Positions 44,337 to 52,316 of a stretch of 64,000 bases of DNA are shown in pieces. Below the pieces are notes generated by a model that was given only the letters and a program-made list of their open reading frames with translations, was not told the origin of the DNA and made no database searches. The position numbers and the translations under genes were made by a program. The first letter of the stretch is position 1; every line of letters begins with the position of its first letter. The stretch comes from Bdellovibrionota bacterium (GTDB lineage: Bacteria; Bdellovibrionota_C; UBA2361; JAFLCA01): contig CP129486.1 in NCBI GenBank assembly GCA_030584005.1, forward strand, positions 1,677,556-1,741,555, written 5' to 3'.

Positions 44337-44984
44337 ATGAAATCATTGCGATTTCACAGGATAGGTGTCGCTTCCGTTTTTGCAGCGCTGCTGGCAGTCG
44401 TAGATGCGTCCAGTGCGTTTGCTATTGGCGGGTGTTCACGGAGGCCAAATCCGACGAACCCGGACGATGATGGCTATGTAAACTGCCTGGCTGCGGAGTA
44501 TCGAGGTTGTCGTTCGCAGTGTCGTGCGCTCAATCGCTGCTTCAATGCCAATAATCCGCCTAGTCTAGTCGGATGCCGTGATTTGTTGCGCGAGTTTAAC
44601 GACTGTGTGGCCAATAACGGCGCTCTCGGCAGTTCAATGAATTCCATTAGCTGGGGTCCTCAAGGCTGCGAGATGTCAGGGGACGGCGTAATGTTTAGCA
44701 GTGGAAGTAAGGTGCAACAACAGTTTAGTGAGTTCGAAGCGGTGCCCGTCGAGGATTGCGATTGGGTAGTGACCTCGATTATCTCGGGATATTTCGGTAT
44801 TCCAGGGAGCCAGATTCAGAGCACTACCGATATTCGCGATGATCTTGGGGCCTCCGAGCGCGAGGTTCAGGATATTACCACCCTTGTAGGAGACCATTTT
44901 GGGGTGCTTGTCGAATCAGAGGTAACCGACAATATGCGCACCGTCTCTGATATCGTTGGTTGTATTCAGCAAGCAGCGCAGTAA
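44337..44984 (+). CDS. Exported Cys-rich protein with acyl-carrier-protein-like domain
   Basis: 215 aa. A signal peptide (about 1-30, ending SSAFA) precedes a region with many cysteines (residues 33, 50, 58, 62, 68, 80, 90, 111). Residues about 143-215 match the acyl carrier protein pattern: WVVTSIISGYFGIPGSQI, TTDIRDDLGAS, TTLVGDHFGVLV, and TVSDIVGCIQ as the last helix. The pantetheine-attachment motif DSL reads SER around Ser173, so prosthetic group attachment is doubtful. An exported ACP-like domain is unusual, since holo-ACP synthases are cytosolic. The ATG has a perfect GGAGG site 6 nt upstream. It follows the Lnt-HTTM unit by 240 bp. Confidence 0.7.
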   Translation: MKSLRFHRIGVASVFAALLAVVDASSAFAIGGCSRRPNPTNPDDDGYVNCLAAEYRGCRSQCRALNRCFNANNPPSLVGCRDLLREFNDCVANNGALGSSMNSISWGPQGCEMSGDGVMFSSGSKVQQQFSEFEAVPVEDCDWVVTSIISGYFGIPGSQIQSTTDIRDDLGASEREVQDITTLVGDHFGVLVESEVTDNMRTVSDIVGCIQQAAQ

Positions 44985-45011
44985 CGGTCCAATAACCTAA
45001 TGCCCAAGGGG

Positions 45012-45076
45012 CGAGAGGGAGAGATCGTGATAGTTCATCTTGTTTGACAATATCACTTTCTTCTCCTCTCCCCCTC
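45012..45076 (+). terminator. Possible large imperfect terminator hairpin
   Basis: GTGATA/TATCAC (45027-45032, 45051-45056) flanked by GAGAGGGAGAG and CTCCTCTCCCCCTC arms could form a long imperfect stem just after the ACP-like gene. No strong U-run follows, so this is weak. Confidence 0.3.
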
Positions 45077-45222
45077 TTGGCGCAGTTGGCCAGGTCAATG
45101 TCCAGGACTAGGAAAATGAGGATCTGAGCTCACCCCCAAATACTGCGGCTGCGCCGTTGGACGGCTTACCTGGCATGCCGCTCCGGTGTCCTGCCGTAGG
45201 ATCGAACTGCCAAGCGATGGTT

Positions 45223-45298
45223 TAGAGCCCGTAGCAAAAGCGACGCGTCACGAGGGGCCAGATAAGTACAAGACTGCAAGGAAGCCCCCTATTTACAT
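45223..45298 (+). repeat. AGAGCCC-TAGCAAA intergenic repeat (copy 1)
   Basis: A block of about 75 bp (AGAGCCCGTAGCAAAAG ... CGAGGGGCCAGATAAGT ... GCAAGGAAG) is about three-quarters identical to 53320-53393. It ends about 30 bp before a lipoprotein gene. Nothing else in the 340-bp gap is recognised apart from the hairpin at 45012. Confidence 0.65.
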
Positions 45299-45327
45299 GT
45301 GACGAGGGGCAACCATATAACTCGCGC

Positions 45328-46149
45328 ATGGCAATTCATCGGCTTCTGACCTTCCTGCTGCTTCTGACCACGCTGTGTTCATGCGTCAAGTTCCACGAAC
45401 CCGCTGAGCGGCCTTCGCTCCCACCCGGTACGACGTTCGAGATTCGATCCGTCAGACTTGAGCGCACGCCTTCTCGATCGGCTGAAGAGCTTCGGATTTC
45501 AGCGGTCCTCACAAACTCAGGGCAACCCTTTCGGGCGAGCTTTTATCTTGACGGCGCATGGTTTATACAGCCCAGCCCTGCCGAGCCTGCATTTCTGTGG
45601 CCGAATGATCAGAGTGTCACTCTGTATGGGTATGACACGTGGATGCACTTTCACAAGCAGCTGATAACAGAGTTTGCCCAGCAGTTGATTGCCCAACGTG
45701 GGCCAGAGATTTTGGAACGTGGGATATCGTTCTCGTTGAGGCAAGATTACGGTGTGTTAACCCTCTTTTCGACACACCCCCTTGGGGCGCTTGCACAAGG
45801 GAATGGTGCTTGGACAGATGAACGGAATTCGTCCCTAACCTATGAAACTGTGGAAGGCAACCTGATCAAGAGTGTAGTCAAGAGCGCGTCGAAGTTGTTA
45901 GGCGACGAGTTCGACTCACGAATAGCGCTATTCCAAGTAAAACCTGTTCTCTATTCCGATGAGGTGCATTTGATTTTCCTTGATCGATTCTTCGGAAACT
46001 TAATCCCCCTGTCGGTAGGGCAAAGTCGGGCGCGAGCAGAACTACATCTCGATGTAGGGAAGACCATTATGGGCAATATCTTCTTCCCAATCTACGCGGC
46101 AATTCTTCTCCCAGTGATCATGAGAGACGACTTCCACGTGGGCTTGTAG
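45328..46149 (+). CDS. Hypothetical lipoprotein
   Basis: 273 aa with a signal peptide ending in lipobox LCSC (Cys19). The rest is mixed alpha/beta with several aromatic-rich strands (FLWPNDQSVTLYGYDTWMHF) and a hydrophobic C-terminal stretch (IFFPIYAAILLPVIM) that could contact the membrane. No family is recognised. It precedes the first IS91 remnant and follows a repeat shared with 53.3 kb. No ribosome site is obvious. Confidence 0.6.
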   Translation: MAIHRLLTFLLLLTTLCSCVKFHEPAERPSLPPGTTFEIRSVRLERTPSRSAEELRISAVLTNSGQPFRASFYLDGAWFIQPSPAEPAFLWPNDQSVTLYGYDTWMHFHKQLITEFAQQLIAQRGPEILERGISFSLRQDYGVLTLFSTHPLGALAQGNGAWTDERNSSLTYETVEGNLIKSVVKSASKLLGDEFDSRIALFQVKPVLYSDEVHLIFLDRFFGNLIPLSVGQSRARAELHLDVGKTIMGNIFFPIYAAILLPVIMRDDFHVGL

Positions 46150-46269
46150 AGGGAACTGGCAATCGAGTCAGACTTGCTGCGGCACATCGGAGTTTCTTTA
46201 ACGAGATTCACCTGGTTCTGATCCCCACCGATCACTGAGGTGATTGACGGAGAATCCAGAGAGTAGGAA

Positions 46270-46789
46270 GAGAGTAGGAAAAGCGATTATAACCCTATGA
46301 GTTGATTGAGCGAACGGTTGTGAGGCTGAGCTTATATTTTAAGTTGGTTGAGTAGCTGTTGAAGGTTTCGGCGGCGAGATGGGAGAGTCCCGCTTGGTAA
46401 AGGCGAAGCGGGTGATTTTTCAATGAAGTAGTGTGGGCAAGTCTATGTTGAAGCCTTGGCGTGAGTGTTCAGAGGCGCAAATAGAGGAGATTTTGGTATA
46501 GCTATCCTGAAGCGGCGTTACGCGCTGAAGTCATCGGGGGGAAATTCGTCGAAGAATTCTTGTGATGGAGGCCGCCGTATCTTGGGCGGGGCTTGCCCTT
46601 GAGGTATTCTGAGGGCGTCAGCGATTGTGAGAATCTCCTTCTCATCAGTCAGGAAGGCAATGATTCTCATTTGTCCTTTACAGCGAGGACATTCAAGAAG
46701 GTCTATTTCGAAGATACGCTTGACGCATGCGGCCCAGCACACGGAAGGAGCTTTGAGGGGTTCCTCGGTCGCTGGGACCGGTGCGCGCT
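46270..46789 (-). mobile_element. IS91-family remnant, copy 1 (520 bp)
   Basis: Nearly identical (four differences seen) to 52317-52836, in the same orientation. It holds the last 89 codons or so of an IS91-type transposase plus about 250 bp of downstream element sequence. At the low-coordinate edge the 11-mer GAGAGTAGGAA is directly duplicated (46259-46269 and 46270-46280); copy 2 has it once. Confidence 0.82.
46518..46789 (-). pseudogene. IS91-family transposase, C-terminal fragment (copy 1)
   Basis: About 89 residues remain, including the C-terminal zinc-ribbon signature of IS91-family Y2 transposases (RIFEIDLLECPRCKGQMRII, then FLTDEKEILTIADAL). The catalytic N-terminus, with its HUH and tyrosine motifs, is gone. 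The frame continues upstream by chance across the antisense strand of the next gene. It cannot encode an active enzyme. Confidence 0.82.
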
Positions 46790-46941
46790 CCCCCCTTGCT
46801 CTGCTGCGCTCTCTTGTGAATGACCAGGGAGAGGCGGATGAAAATGATTGCGACCAACCATTGGCAGACGTTACACTCGCCGCTTGATGAAGGGTGCATC
46901 CTAGGTGCGCAGGTACCGCCTCCTTCTGGGAGACATGTTCT

Positions 46942-47982
46942 ATGTTTGTAAGAAGGGGCCTTCGTTGCCTATTACTTGTCGGCGGCCTACTATTATTCTT
47001 TCTGCAAACCGGGAACGCGCAGTCAGATTTGAAGGTTGGAGTGATAGCGCCGCTTAGTGGCGGTGTAGCCCCCATGGGGGAAGCGTTCCGCAAGGGGTTC
47101 GATTTATTTGCCAAGGAGATGCCCGCGGCGAAAGTGAGCTTCCTTTTTGAAGACAGTCGTTACGACGGAAAAGCCTCTTTAAGCGCATTTCACAAACTGA
47201 GCGAAGTCGACAAGGTAGATTTAATCGTAGTGTGGGGGAATACACCGAGCGATACCGTTGCCCCTATCGCGGAGAAGAGCCGATTTCCGGTCCTTGCAAT
47301 CTCCATGAACCCCGTCGCAAAAGATCGCGCATACGTCGTCTCGCTTGGTCCTCCGCTCCAAATGTTAGTGCAGCAAGTCAATCAAACTTTTGATGATTGG
47401 GAACTCAAGAATGCTGCGGCGGTCTCAATCGACATCGGCAGTGCTCTTGAAGGAGTTGAGCGAGTAAAGGCCAATAGGAATGGTGAGCTTGCCGTAACTA
47501 TCGTGAGCGGTGAGGATAATGATTTTAAGTCGATTATTGCGAACCTCAAGGCCAAAAAAGTCGATGGACTATTACTCCTCATGCTGCCTGAACAGGCACT
47601 TACCTTTACCAAGCAAGCCTATCAGATGAAATTCACGCCGCGAATCATTGGGGGAGATATATTTGCTGATGAAGAGTTTCAAAGGAAGGTTCGGGAATAT
47701 TCTCGCGAAATATCGTACGTATACGGGGCCGTGGATTCATCGTTTCTGCCTCGAGTGAAGCATGAGTTCGGGGAGTCTTCGTATTTCTTTGAAACAGCCT
47801 GCGGATATACTGTAGCGCTCCTGACTCATCGCGTTGCCGAGCAAGCGACGCAATGGAAATCGAACCCTCTGGAAGCGCTACTCAAGGTAGATTCTTCGGG
47901 AGTGCCCTTAGGTGGATTTCAGCTGAGTGATACCCCAGAGTTCGGGCGTCACTTCGAGGTGACGGGGCGTGTGTACCGCTAA
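46942..47982 (+). CDS. ABC-type periplasmic binding protein (branched-chain amino acid type)
   Basis: 346 aa with a signal peptide cleaved near NAQS (about 26). DLKVGVIAPLSGGVAPMGEAF starts a type I periplasmic-binding fold of the LivK/Peripla_BP_6 family; FLFEDSRYDGKASLSAF and VDLIVVWGN continue it. These proteins capture amino acids or related solutes for ABC importers. No permease or ATPase gene lies nearby, so it is an orphan and may work in sensing or with a distant transporter. I start at MFVRRGLRCLLLVGG, with GGGAG upstream. It lies inside the interval bounded by the two IS91 remnants. Confidence 0.85.
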   Translation: MFVRRGLRCLLLVGGLLLFFLQTGNAQSDLKVGVIAPLSGGVAPMGEAFRKGFDLFAKEMPAAKVSFLFEDSRYDGKASLSAFHKLSEVDKVDLIVVWGNTPSDTVAPIAEKSRFPVLAISMNPVAKDRAYVVSLGPPLQMLVQQVNQTFDDWELKNAAAVSIDIGSALEGVERVKANRNGELAVTIVSGEDNDFKSIIANLKAKKVDGLLLLMLPEQALTFTKQAYQMKFTPRIIGGDIFADEEFQRKVREYSREISYVYGAVDSSFLPRVKHEFGESSYFFETACGYTVALLTHRVAEQATQWKSNPLEALLKVDSSGVPLGGFQLSDTPEFGRHFEVTGRVYR

Positions 47983-48012
47983 TATTGATTCCCTTTAATG
48001 CGCAGCTCACTT

Positions 48013-48029
48013 GTGTACAAAATGGACAC
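48013..48029 (+). promoter_or_regulatory. Candidate operator TGTAC-N5-GGACA upstream of the DUF6502 gene
   Basis: GTGTAC-AAAAT-GGACAC is a palindrome with one mismatch, 24 nt before the DUF6502 start. Its spacing and half-site match the perfect palindromes at 50561 and 51380. If DUF6502 is the regulator, this would be an autoregulatory site (inference). Confidence 0.55.
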
Positions 48030-48052
48030 TTTGTGCATAGCATGTGTTTTCT

Positions 48053-48844
48053 ATGGAAACGACAGCACGTGTTTGGTTCAAAAGTTTATTGCGGCCACTG
48101 GTTGCATTTGCCCTAAGCAAATCCCTTTCTTTCCGGGAATTTTCCGCTATAGCCCGTGAGCTCTACATCGATGCTGCGGCGGAACTGTTGCGAGATAAAA
48201 CTGCCAAAGTAAACACGAGCCGCATTGCAGCGTTGACGGGGCTGCATCGCAGAGAGGTGAATGCAATTCGCAATAGCGGCGCAGGCCCAACGGAGCCTGC
48301 TCTTAGCATCCCGCAGCGAGTATTGAATCGTTGGGAACAGGACAAACAGTTCACGACCTCGCGTGGCAGGCCGAAAGTGTTGTCATTTGGGGGACCCACG
48401 AGTGACTTCTCGGTGCTGGTACGCTCAGTGAGTTCGAGTCTCAATTCCGGAACTGTACTTTTCGAATTGGAACGAATCGGGGCAGTCAGTCGGACCGCGA
48501 AAGGTATTCGAATGTCGGAGGACTTCCACCGATTCGGCGCTGACCCGGAGAAAGCGTTCGCCGTAGTGGGCAGTGATATCGGTAGTCTACTGCACGCTGT
48601 AGATGAGAATGTCTTTCGCAGGAAGAAGCTTACGAATGTGCATTTGCGCACCGAGTACGACAACGTGTTTGCCGGCGATCTCCCTAAGATTCGAGGATGG
48701 CTCTCTAAAGAAGCAGGAGAATTTCATCGCAAGCTGCGCAAGTTTCTTTCAAGGAGCGACAAGGATCTAGTCAAGGACCGCGTCGATGAAGATGCGGGCT
48801 GCCGTGTGGCGATCACCTCATTCTCGTTGACGGATGACTTTTAA
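48053..48844 (+). CDS. DUF6502 family protein, possible transcription regulator
   Basis: 263 aa, cytoplasmic. RPLVAFALSKSLSFREFSAIARELYIDAA matches the start of DUF6502 proteins; SRIAALTGLHRREVNAIRN reads as a helix-turn-helix. The middle (LLRDKTAKVN to VLNRWEQDKQFTTSRGRP) also fits; the C-terminal part (LLHAVDENVF to SKEAGEFHRKLRKFLSRSDK) is helical and unassigned. Family function is unknown. The palindrome TGTAC-N5-GGACA lies just upstream, and two perfect relatives lie before other genes within 3.4 kb. A GTG 9 nt upstream is an alternative start. Confidence 0.78.
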   Translation: METTARVWFKSLLRPLVAFALSKSLSFREFSAIARELYIDAAAELLRDKTAKVNTSRIAALTGLHRREVNAIRNSGAGPTEPALSIPQRVLNRWEQDKQFTTSRGRPKVLSFGGPTSDFSVLVRSVSSSLNSGTVLFELERIGAVSRTAKGIRMSEDFHRFGADPEKAFAVVGSDIGSLLHAVDENVFRRKKLTNVHLRTEYDNVFAGDLPKIRGWLSKEAGEFHRKLRKFLSRSDKDLVKDRVDEDAGCRVAITSFSLTDDF

Positions 48845-48849
48845 AAGGG

Positions 48850-49092
48850 TTAGTCGTCAGTATTGGGAGGCAAGCCACATTCATACTCAAAGGATCCATC
48901 ACCTGGCAGGCCACTCCCGGAGGTTCCACCATCTCGCAGTTGGTGATTCACACCACAATATTGGTGTTTTACATCACCGCCAAATACTTCGATGGCTGAT
49001 ATCGCGGCGAGGGCAACAATCCCAATAAGGAGCGCGAACTCGAGCAGACCAGCGCCGCGATTTGCAAGTATTCTTTGGGGTGCTCTCTTCAT
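48850..49092 (-). CDS. Flp-like type IVb pilin
   Basis: 80 aa. A short basic leader ends in NRG, followed by AGLLEFALLIGIVALAAISA. Cleavage after that Gly puts Glu at +5 and Phe at +6, the class of signal seen in Flp pilins (usually Glu-Tyr). A short C-terminal domain has two Cys (HQYCGV and YECGLP). No tad, rcp or prepilin peptidase genes are nearby, so it is an orphan. A TTG 48 nt upstream with AGAGGTG close by is another possible start. It converges with the DUF6502 gene, 5 bp apart. Confidence 0.6.
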   Translation of the reverse strand: MKRAPQRILANRGAGLLEFALLIGIVALAAISAIEVFGGDVKHQYCGVNHQLRDGGTSGSGLPGDGSFEYECGLPPNTDD

Positions 49093-49485
49093 ACTGTTGT
49101 ACTTGTTGGAAGGCTGCGGACCGTGCCTCTCCGAGGCCAATTCACCTCTTGTTAATTAATCGGCTGTTTAGCCGTAAAGTTTAAGCATGGGAGTTGAATG
49201 TTTCTGCATCGTGAACTCTATCAGGGTAGAGGAATCTTGGAGATTTCAACGCTTGGAGTGAGTTACGATCTATTCAGGTCAAAGGATTCTTTGAGTAAGG
49301 GCATACGCCGTCACGGCTCTTACCCTATGGCGACCAAAAGCAGAGTGCCTTGAGTTTGGATAACCAGCTCCTCCGGATAGCGATATTCTTGGAATTGCTT
49401 GAACGCCACGGTGCCAATAAGAACTCGCCCCTTCTTTACCTTCCGTGGCGCAGCAAGGAGCAGATTATATACCCTATGCGACATT
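49093..49485. other. Intergenic region with a weak small-ORF candidate
   Basis: About 390 bp between two minus-strand genes. A minus-strand frame of about 54-66 codons ending at 49320 (VKKGRVLIGTVAFKQFQEYR, then YPEELVIQTQ) reads as protein-like and overlaps the end of the beta-helix gene. I see no ribosome site or family match, so I do not call it. Nothing else is recognised. Confidence 0.3.
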
Positions 49486-50472
49486 CTAGCAGTTGCCGCC
49501 GAGTCGAACCCGTAGGGCATTCACCGCTTCGAGCGATGTCCAATGATCCACGGTCATTTCACAGCCAGTAAGTTCGACATCATCGATTGTCCGAATCCTT
49601 GCGCCATTCTCAAGGTGCAGTGCCGAGCCGCGTACTGCCTCGATTGATGAGTGTGAAAGTTCATTGATTGTCATCTCGGATACGTCAAACCGGAGGCCAG
49701 TGCCAAGTCCAACGGCTTGTATATTCGAGAGTTGATCGATGCCCGCTCCACCATATCCGTGCATTACGAGAAGCTGATCGTCGCCATCACCTTGTACGCC
49801 GAGACCATTGATTGCGGTTATGTATCCATAACCAACGATGGCAGTGGCAAGAGGGCTTTGCATAAGATCCACTGCTAGGTTCTGAAATCGAGCATAGCCA
49901 CCTTGCAATCTCCGAAATTGCAAGGCGGTGCTATAGGGGGCGGTACTTTGCAACGAAATCGAAACATTTGATGATTCGACGTTGCCGCGAATCAGATTAA
50001 TACTAATGGCAGTAGTACTGGGTGAAACAGTACTATGTTCAAACCTTATATTCTCCAACCATAGAGTTGAATTATTCGCAGTAAGAACTGAATCAAGGCC
50101 CACGGGGGATGTGGTGACTTTACGAATCAACGGCGCCTCTCCGTCTATCGAAATTCCTCGTAGAATTATGTGAGAGGTATTCTCGACTTGCAGCGTTGAA
50201 GGAACGTCCCCGGCTGATTCGTCGTTACTAATTATCCCCCGAACACATACGACCTGTTCGCCATCGTGATTTATATCGCGCACTGAGTTGAGTGCATGTT
50301 GAAGTGCAGGAAAGGTTCTTGTTCCAAAGACAGTTCTATCACATGCCATTTCGGTCAAACCGAAATCCTGATTTGCTGGCAGATTGATAGCCTGTGCTTG
50401 ACCGTGCTGAGCCGTACCGAGGCTCGCGAGGAGAATGCAGGCTAACGGTAGTCCTAGAGATTTGCGTTTCAT
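49486..50472 (-). CDS. Exported beta-helix-like hypothetical protein
   Basis: 328 aa with a signal peptide cleaved near GQAQA (about 27). The mature part is a series of short strands with N/S/T-rich turns (STLQVENTSHIILRGISIDG, STLWLENIRFEHSTVS), the look of a right-handed parallel beta-helix. Cys pairs (MACDRT/VVCVRG and TGCEMT/GGNC-end) may be disulfides. No catalytic motif is evident. AGGAG lies 7 nt before the ATG. A perfect TGTCC-N5-GGACA palindrome lies about 90 bp upstream. Confidence 0.65.
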   Translation of the reverse strand: MKRKSLGLPLACILLASLGTAQHGQAQAINLPANQDFGLTEMACDRTVFGTRTFPALQHALNSVRDINHDGEQVVCVRGIISNDESAGDVPSTLQVENTSHIILRGISIDGEAPLIRKVTTSPVGLDSVLTANNSTLWLENIRFEHSTVSPSTTAISINLIRGNVESSNVSISLQSTAPYSTALQFRRLQGGYARFQNLAVDLMQSPLATAIVGYGYITAINGLGVQGDGDDQLLVMHGYGGAGIDQLSNIQAVGLGTGLRFDVSEMTINELSHSSIEAVRGSALHLENGARIRTIDDVELTGCEMTVDHWTSLEAVNALRVRLGGNC

Positions 50473-50560
50473 TGATTGCTCCTGAGAGAGTAGACAGGAG
50501 TCAGCATTGCAAGGGGTGTACCATAGTGGCGATCGAGACGGTGATACAATGGGAACTGAA

Positions 50561-50581
50561 AAATGTCCAAAAAGGACATTT
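50561..50581. promoter_or_regulatory. Candidate operator AAATGTCC-AAAAA-GGACATTT
   Basis: Perfect 8-bp inverted repeat with an A5 centre. It lies about 90 bp upstream of the minus-strand beta-helix gene and 17 bp before a small plus-strand ORF candidate, so it could control one or both. Confidence 0.65.
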
Positions 50582-50597
50582 GTTAGTTAAGAGCCCT

Positions 50598-50822
50598 ATG
50601 GGGGCCACTACCTTTGAAGAATTGAGTGAGACTGAACTAAGCAAATTCCCGATCCTCGGAAAACGAGCTCGGAGTGCATTGCGGACCGGAGTGTTTTGGG
50701 TAGAGGGGTGTGCTACGAGAAATCAGCACCGCAGAGTATTGAAATGCGGAAAGGAAACTGGCGGACACCCTCGACAGGCCAGCCGTTTAGGCGCAATCCC
50801 CCATAAGCCTGATCGAAGATAA
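50598..50822 (+). CDS. Possible small HhH-like protein (weak)
   Basis: 74 codons. The start MGATTFEELSETELSKFPIL followed by GKRARSALRTG resembles a helix-hairpin-helix or alpha-CTD-like pattern (TxEELxxxELxKxPxLGKxA). The remainder is basic and unstructured. It begins 17 nt after the palindromic operator. No ribosome site is clear; I give it as a possibility only. Confidence 0.25.
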   Translation: MGATTFEELSETELSKFPILGKRARSALRTGVFWVEGCATRNQHRRVLKCGKETGGHPRQASRLGAIPHKPDRR

Positions 50823-50861
50823 ACGAACTTGCGACTCGAGGTGGTGCCCGCGAGGGTGAAT

Positions 50862-51317
50862 CTACATCGGAACTGCAAATTTGTGCGCAATGTCAGGCAT
50901 AGGGGTATGGCTGAGGCAGTCCAGAAAAGCATCCCAGGCCAAATCGGTTCCGGTCATGTGGTCAATGAGGGCTTCATCATGACATGAATTGTAAAAGTTC
51001 ATTACCTCTCTAAACTCGAGACAGGCCTCCGATTCCCACCCTTCGCGATCGCAGTAATTCTCGAGGCAAGTCCATCTGTTATCTGGACAGATGCCCTGTA
51101 AGCCATCAATCTCACTAAGGGCTTCTTGCAGAAAATCTTCGCACACACGTTGGTCGTGCCGTAGTTGGTCGTCAACCAGATCAAGATTCTCCATATAATC
51201 CGCATAGCATTCGAGCGGATCGGGAACGCGTACATGTATCGCAGCGGGCGACATAGACGGGATCGTCAAGAAGACACTATACATGAGCAGTGGAACGATA
51301 GGTGGTACCTTCTTCAT
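50862..51317 (-). CDS. Exported Cys-rich hypothetical protein
   Basis: 151 aa. Signal peptide (about 1-25, ending SPAA), then an acidic helical domain with eight cysteines (ECYADY, VCEDFL, GICPDN, WTCLENYC, EACLEF, NSCHDE, DCLSH). These probably form disulfides in the periplasm. No family is recognised. GGAGAA lies 5 nt before a TTG and 8 nt before the chosen ATG. A TGTCC-N5-GGACA palindrome lies about 65 bp upstream, linking it to the beta-helix and DUF6502 genes. Confidence 0.68.
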   Translation of the reverse strand: MKKVPPIVPLLMYSVFLTIPSMSPAAIHVRVPDPLECYADYMENLDLVDDQLRHDQRVCEDFLQEALSEIDGLQGICPDNRWTCLENYCDREGWESEACLEFREVMNFYNSCHDEALIDHMTGTDLAWDAFLDCLSHTPMPDIAHKFAVPM

Positions 51318-51379
51318 CAAGTTTCTCCGTAATGATAGGTCTCTCCTGAAGAACTGGATGCAATTGCCGTACCTCTGTA

Positions 51380-51398
51380 AATGTCCAAATAGGACATT
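51380..51398. promoter_or_regulatory. Candidate operator AATGTCC-AAATA-GGACATT
   Basis: Perfect 7-bp inverted repeat, the same half-sites and spacing as at 50561. It lies about 65 bp before the minus-strand Cys-rich gene. From here to 51724 I see no gene or other element. Confidence 0.63.
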
Positions 51399-51724
51399 AA
51401 TGTCACTGCATTTGTGAAAATCAGATTACCTCCTAGTCCAGGTTAATGCCCCCTCACAGCCCAAGGCGTTGAAAATGCAACCTTCTTACTTCATCACCTT
51501 GGCACTCCGCGGCGGATTTGCTGCATTGAATCAGGATAAGCTCGACGACGCGGGAAATGACTTCCGTTGTGCAGGATGAACTACAATGGGTGGCTACAGT
51601 TATTTACAGATCGAAGAGACACAGGTCGTTCGAGTCAATGCGAATTGATGCGAGGACCGGATACTAAGAAGTCATCTCGTTAATTGATGGGGGCGCGTCG
51701 GAGCGTGAGCATAGCGTGAAGAAT

Positions 51725-52316
51725 TTACGGCGGATAATACGCATCCCACATCGTATTACTAAAGGCGCTGCCATAGCTGCCACTGTCGGTTGAAGTTCCG
51801 TGTCTGTCCGGAAAGCGACCGGTGCCGTCACTCGGGTCCGTATCGAGAATGCATCGACCGGGGCCGTCATCACCGAAGGCAATGCCGTAATCATTCATGC
51901 TGAAGGTACAGCTCCCACCACCCGTACAAATGGTGGCCTCGTTGGCGGTGGTGCATGCAGCACCCGAATTATTGCCTCCGTTACATACGCCCGTAGCTGG
52001 TGCACAGGGATCGGGCTGCGTCCATGCGCCGAACTCGACCCAGCGCTGCGCATATTCAAGAAAGTGCAGGTTCGGCCACAGTGATTTTACGGCTGGCATC
52101 AGCTCAACGGCCAGCGCCGTAGATTTATAAGGCATCGAAATGCAACATGCTTGATAGGAGTCACCCGGCCTATATCCGCCGTCAATGTAGCTGTAGGGAT
52201 CACCTTGAGTACGGGATCCGGTATCGAGGACCATATTGGTCCAATAGGACAAGCCACCAGTGCCTCCTGGTTGTTGGCCATACAGGGCGCGCCCAGCATT
52301 AACGCTGTAATAAATT
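51725..52316 (-). pseudogene. 5'-truncated exported protein gene, cut by the IS91 remnant
   Basis: The frame is open from the stop up to the exact edge of IS91 copy 2 and closes a few codons inside it. About 197 codons of a C-terminal region remain (SIYYSVNAGRALYGQQ through SYWTNMVLDTGSRTQGD to TMWDAYYPP). The middle has a Cys/Gly/Asn-rich module (GVCNGGNNSGAACTT, TICTGGGSCTF) seen in large secreted proteins. There is no signal peptide or ribosome site for the remaining part. A TTG within it could give 175 aa, but loss of the N-terminus to the element is more likely. Family unknown. Confidence 0.7.

Noticed and set aside
45100..45120. AATGTCCAGGAC near the accessory region as a fourth regulon operator
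   Set aside because: The half-sites overlap without the 5-nt spacer that the other three share.
46790..47114. Extension of the transposase frame upstream of the IS91 fragment
   Set aside because: It is antisense to the signal peptide region of the binding-protein gene and has no transposase motifs.
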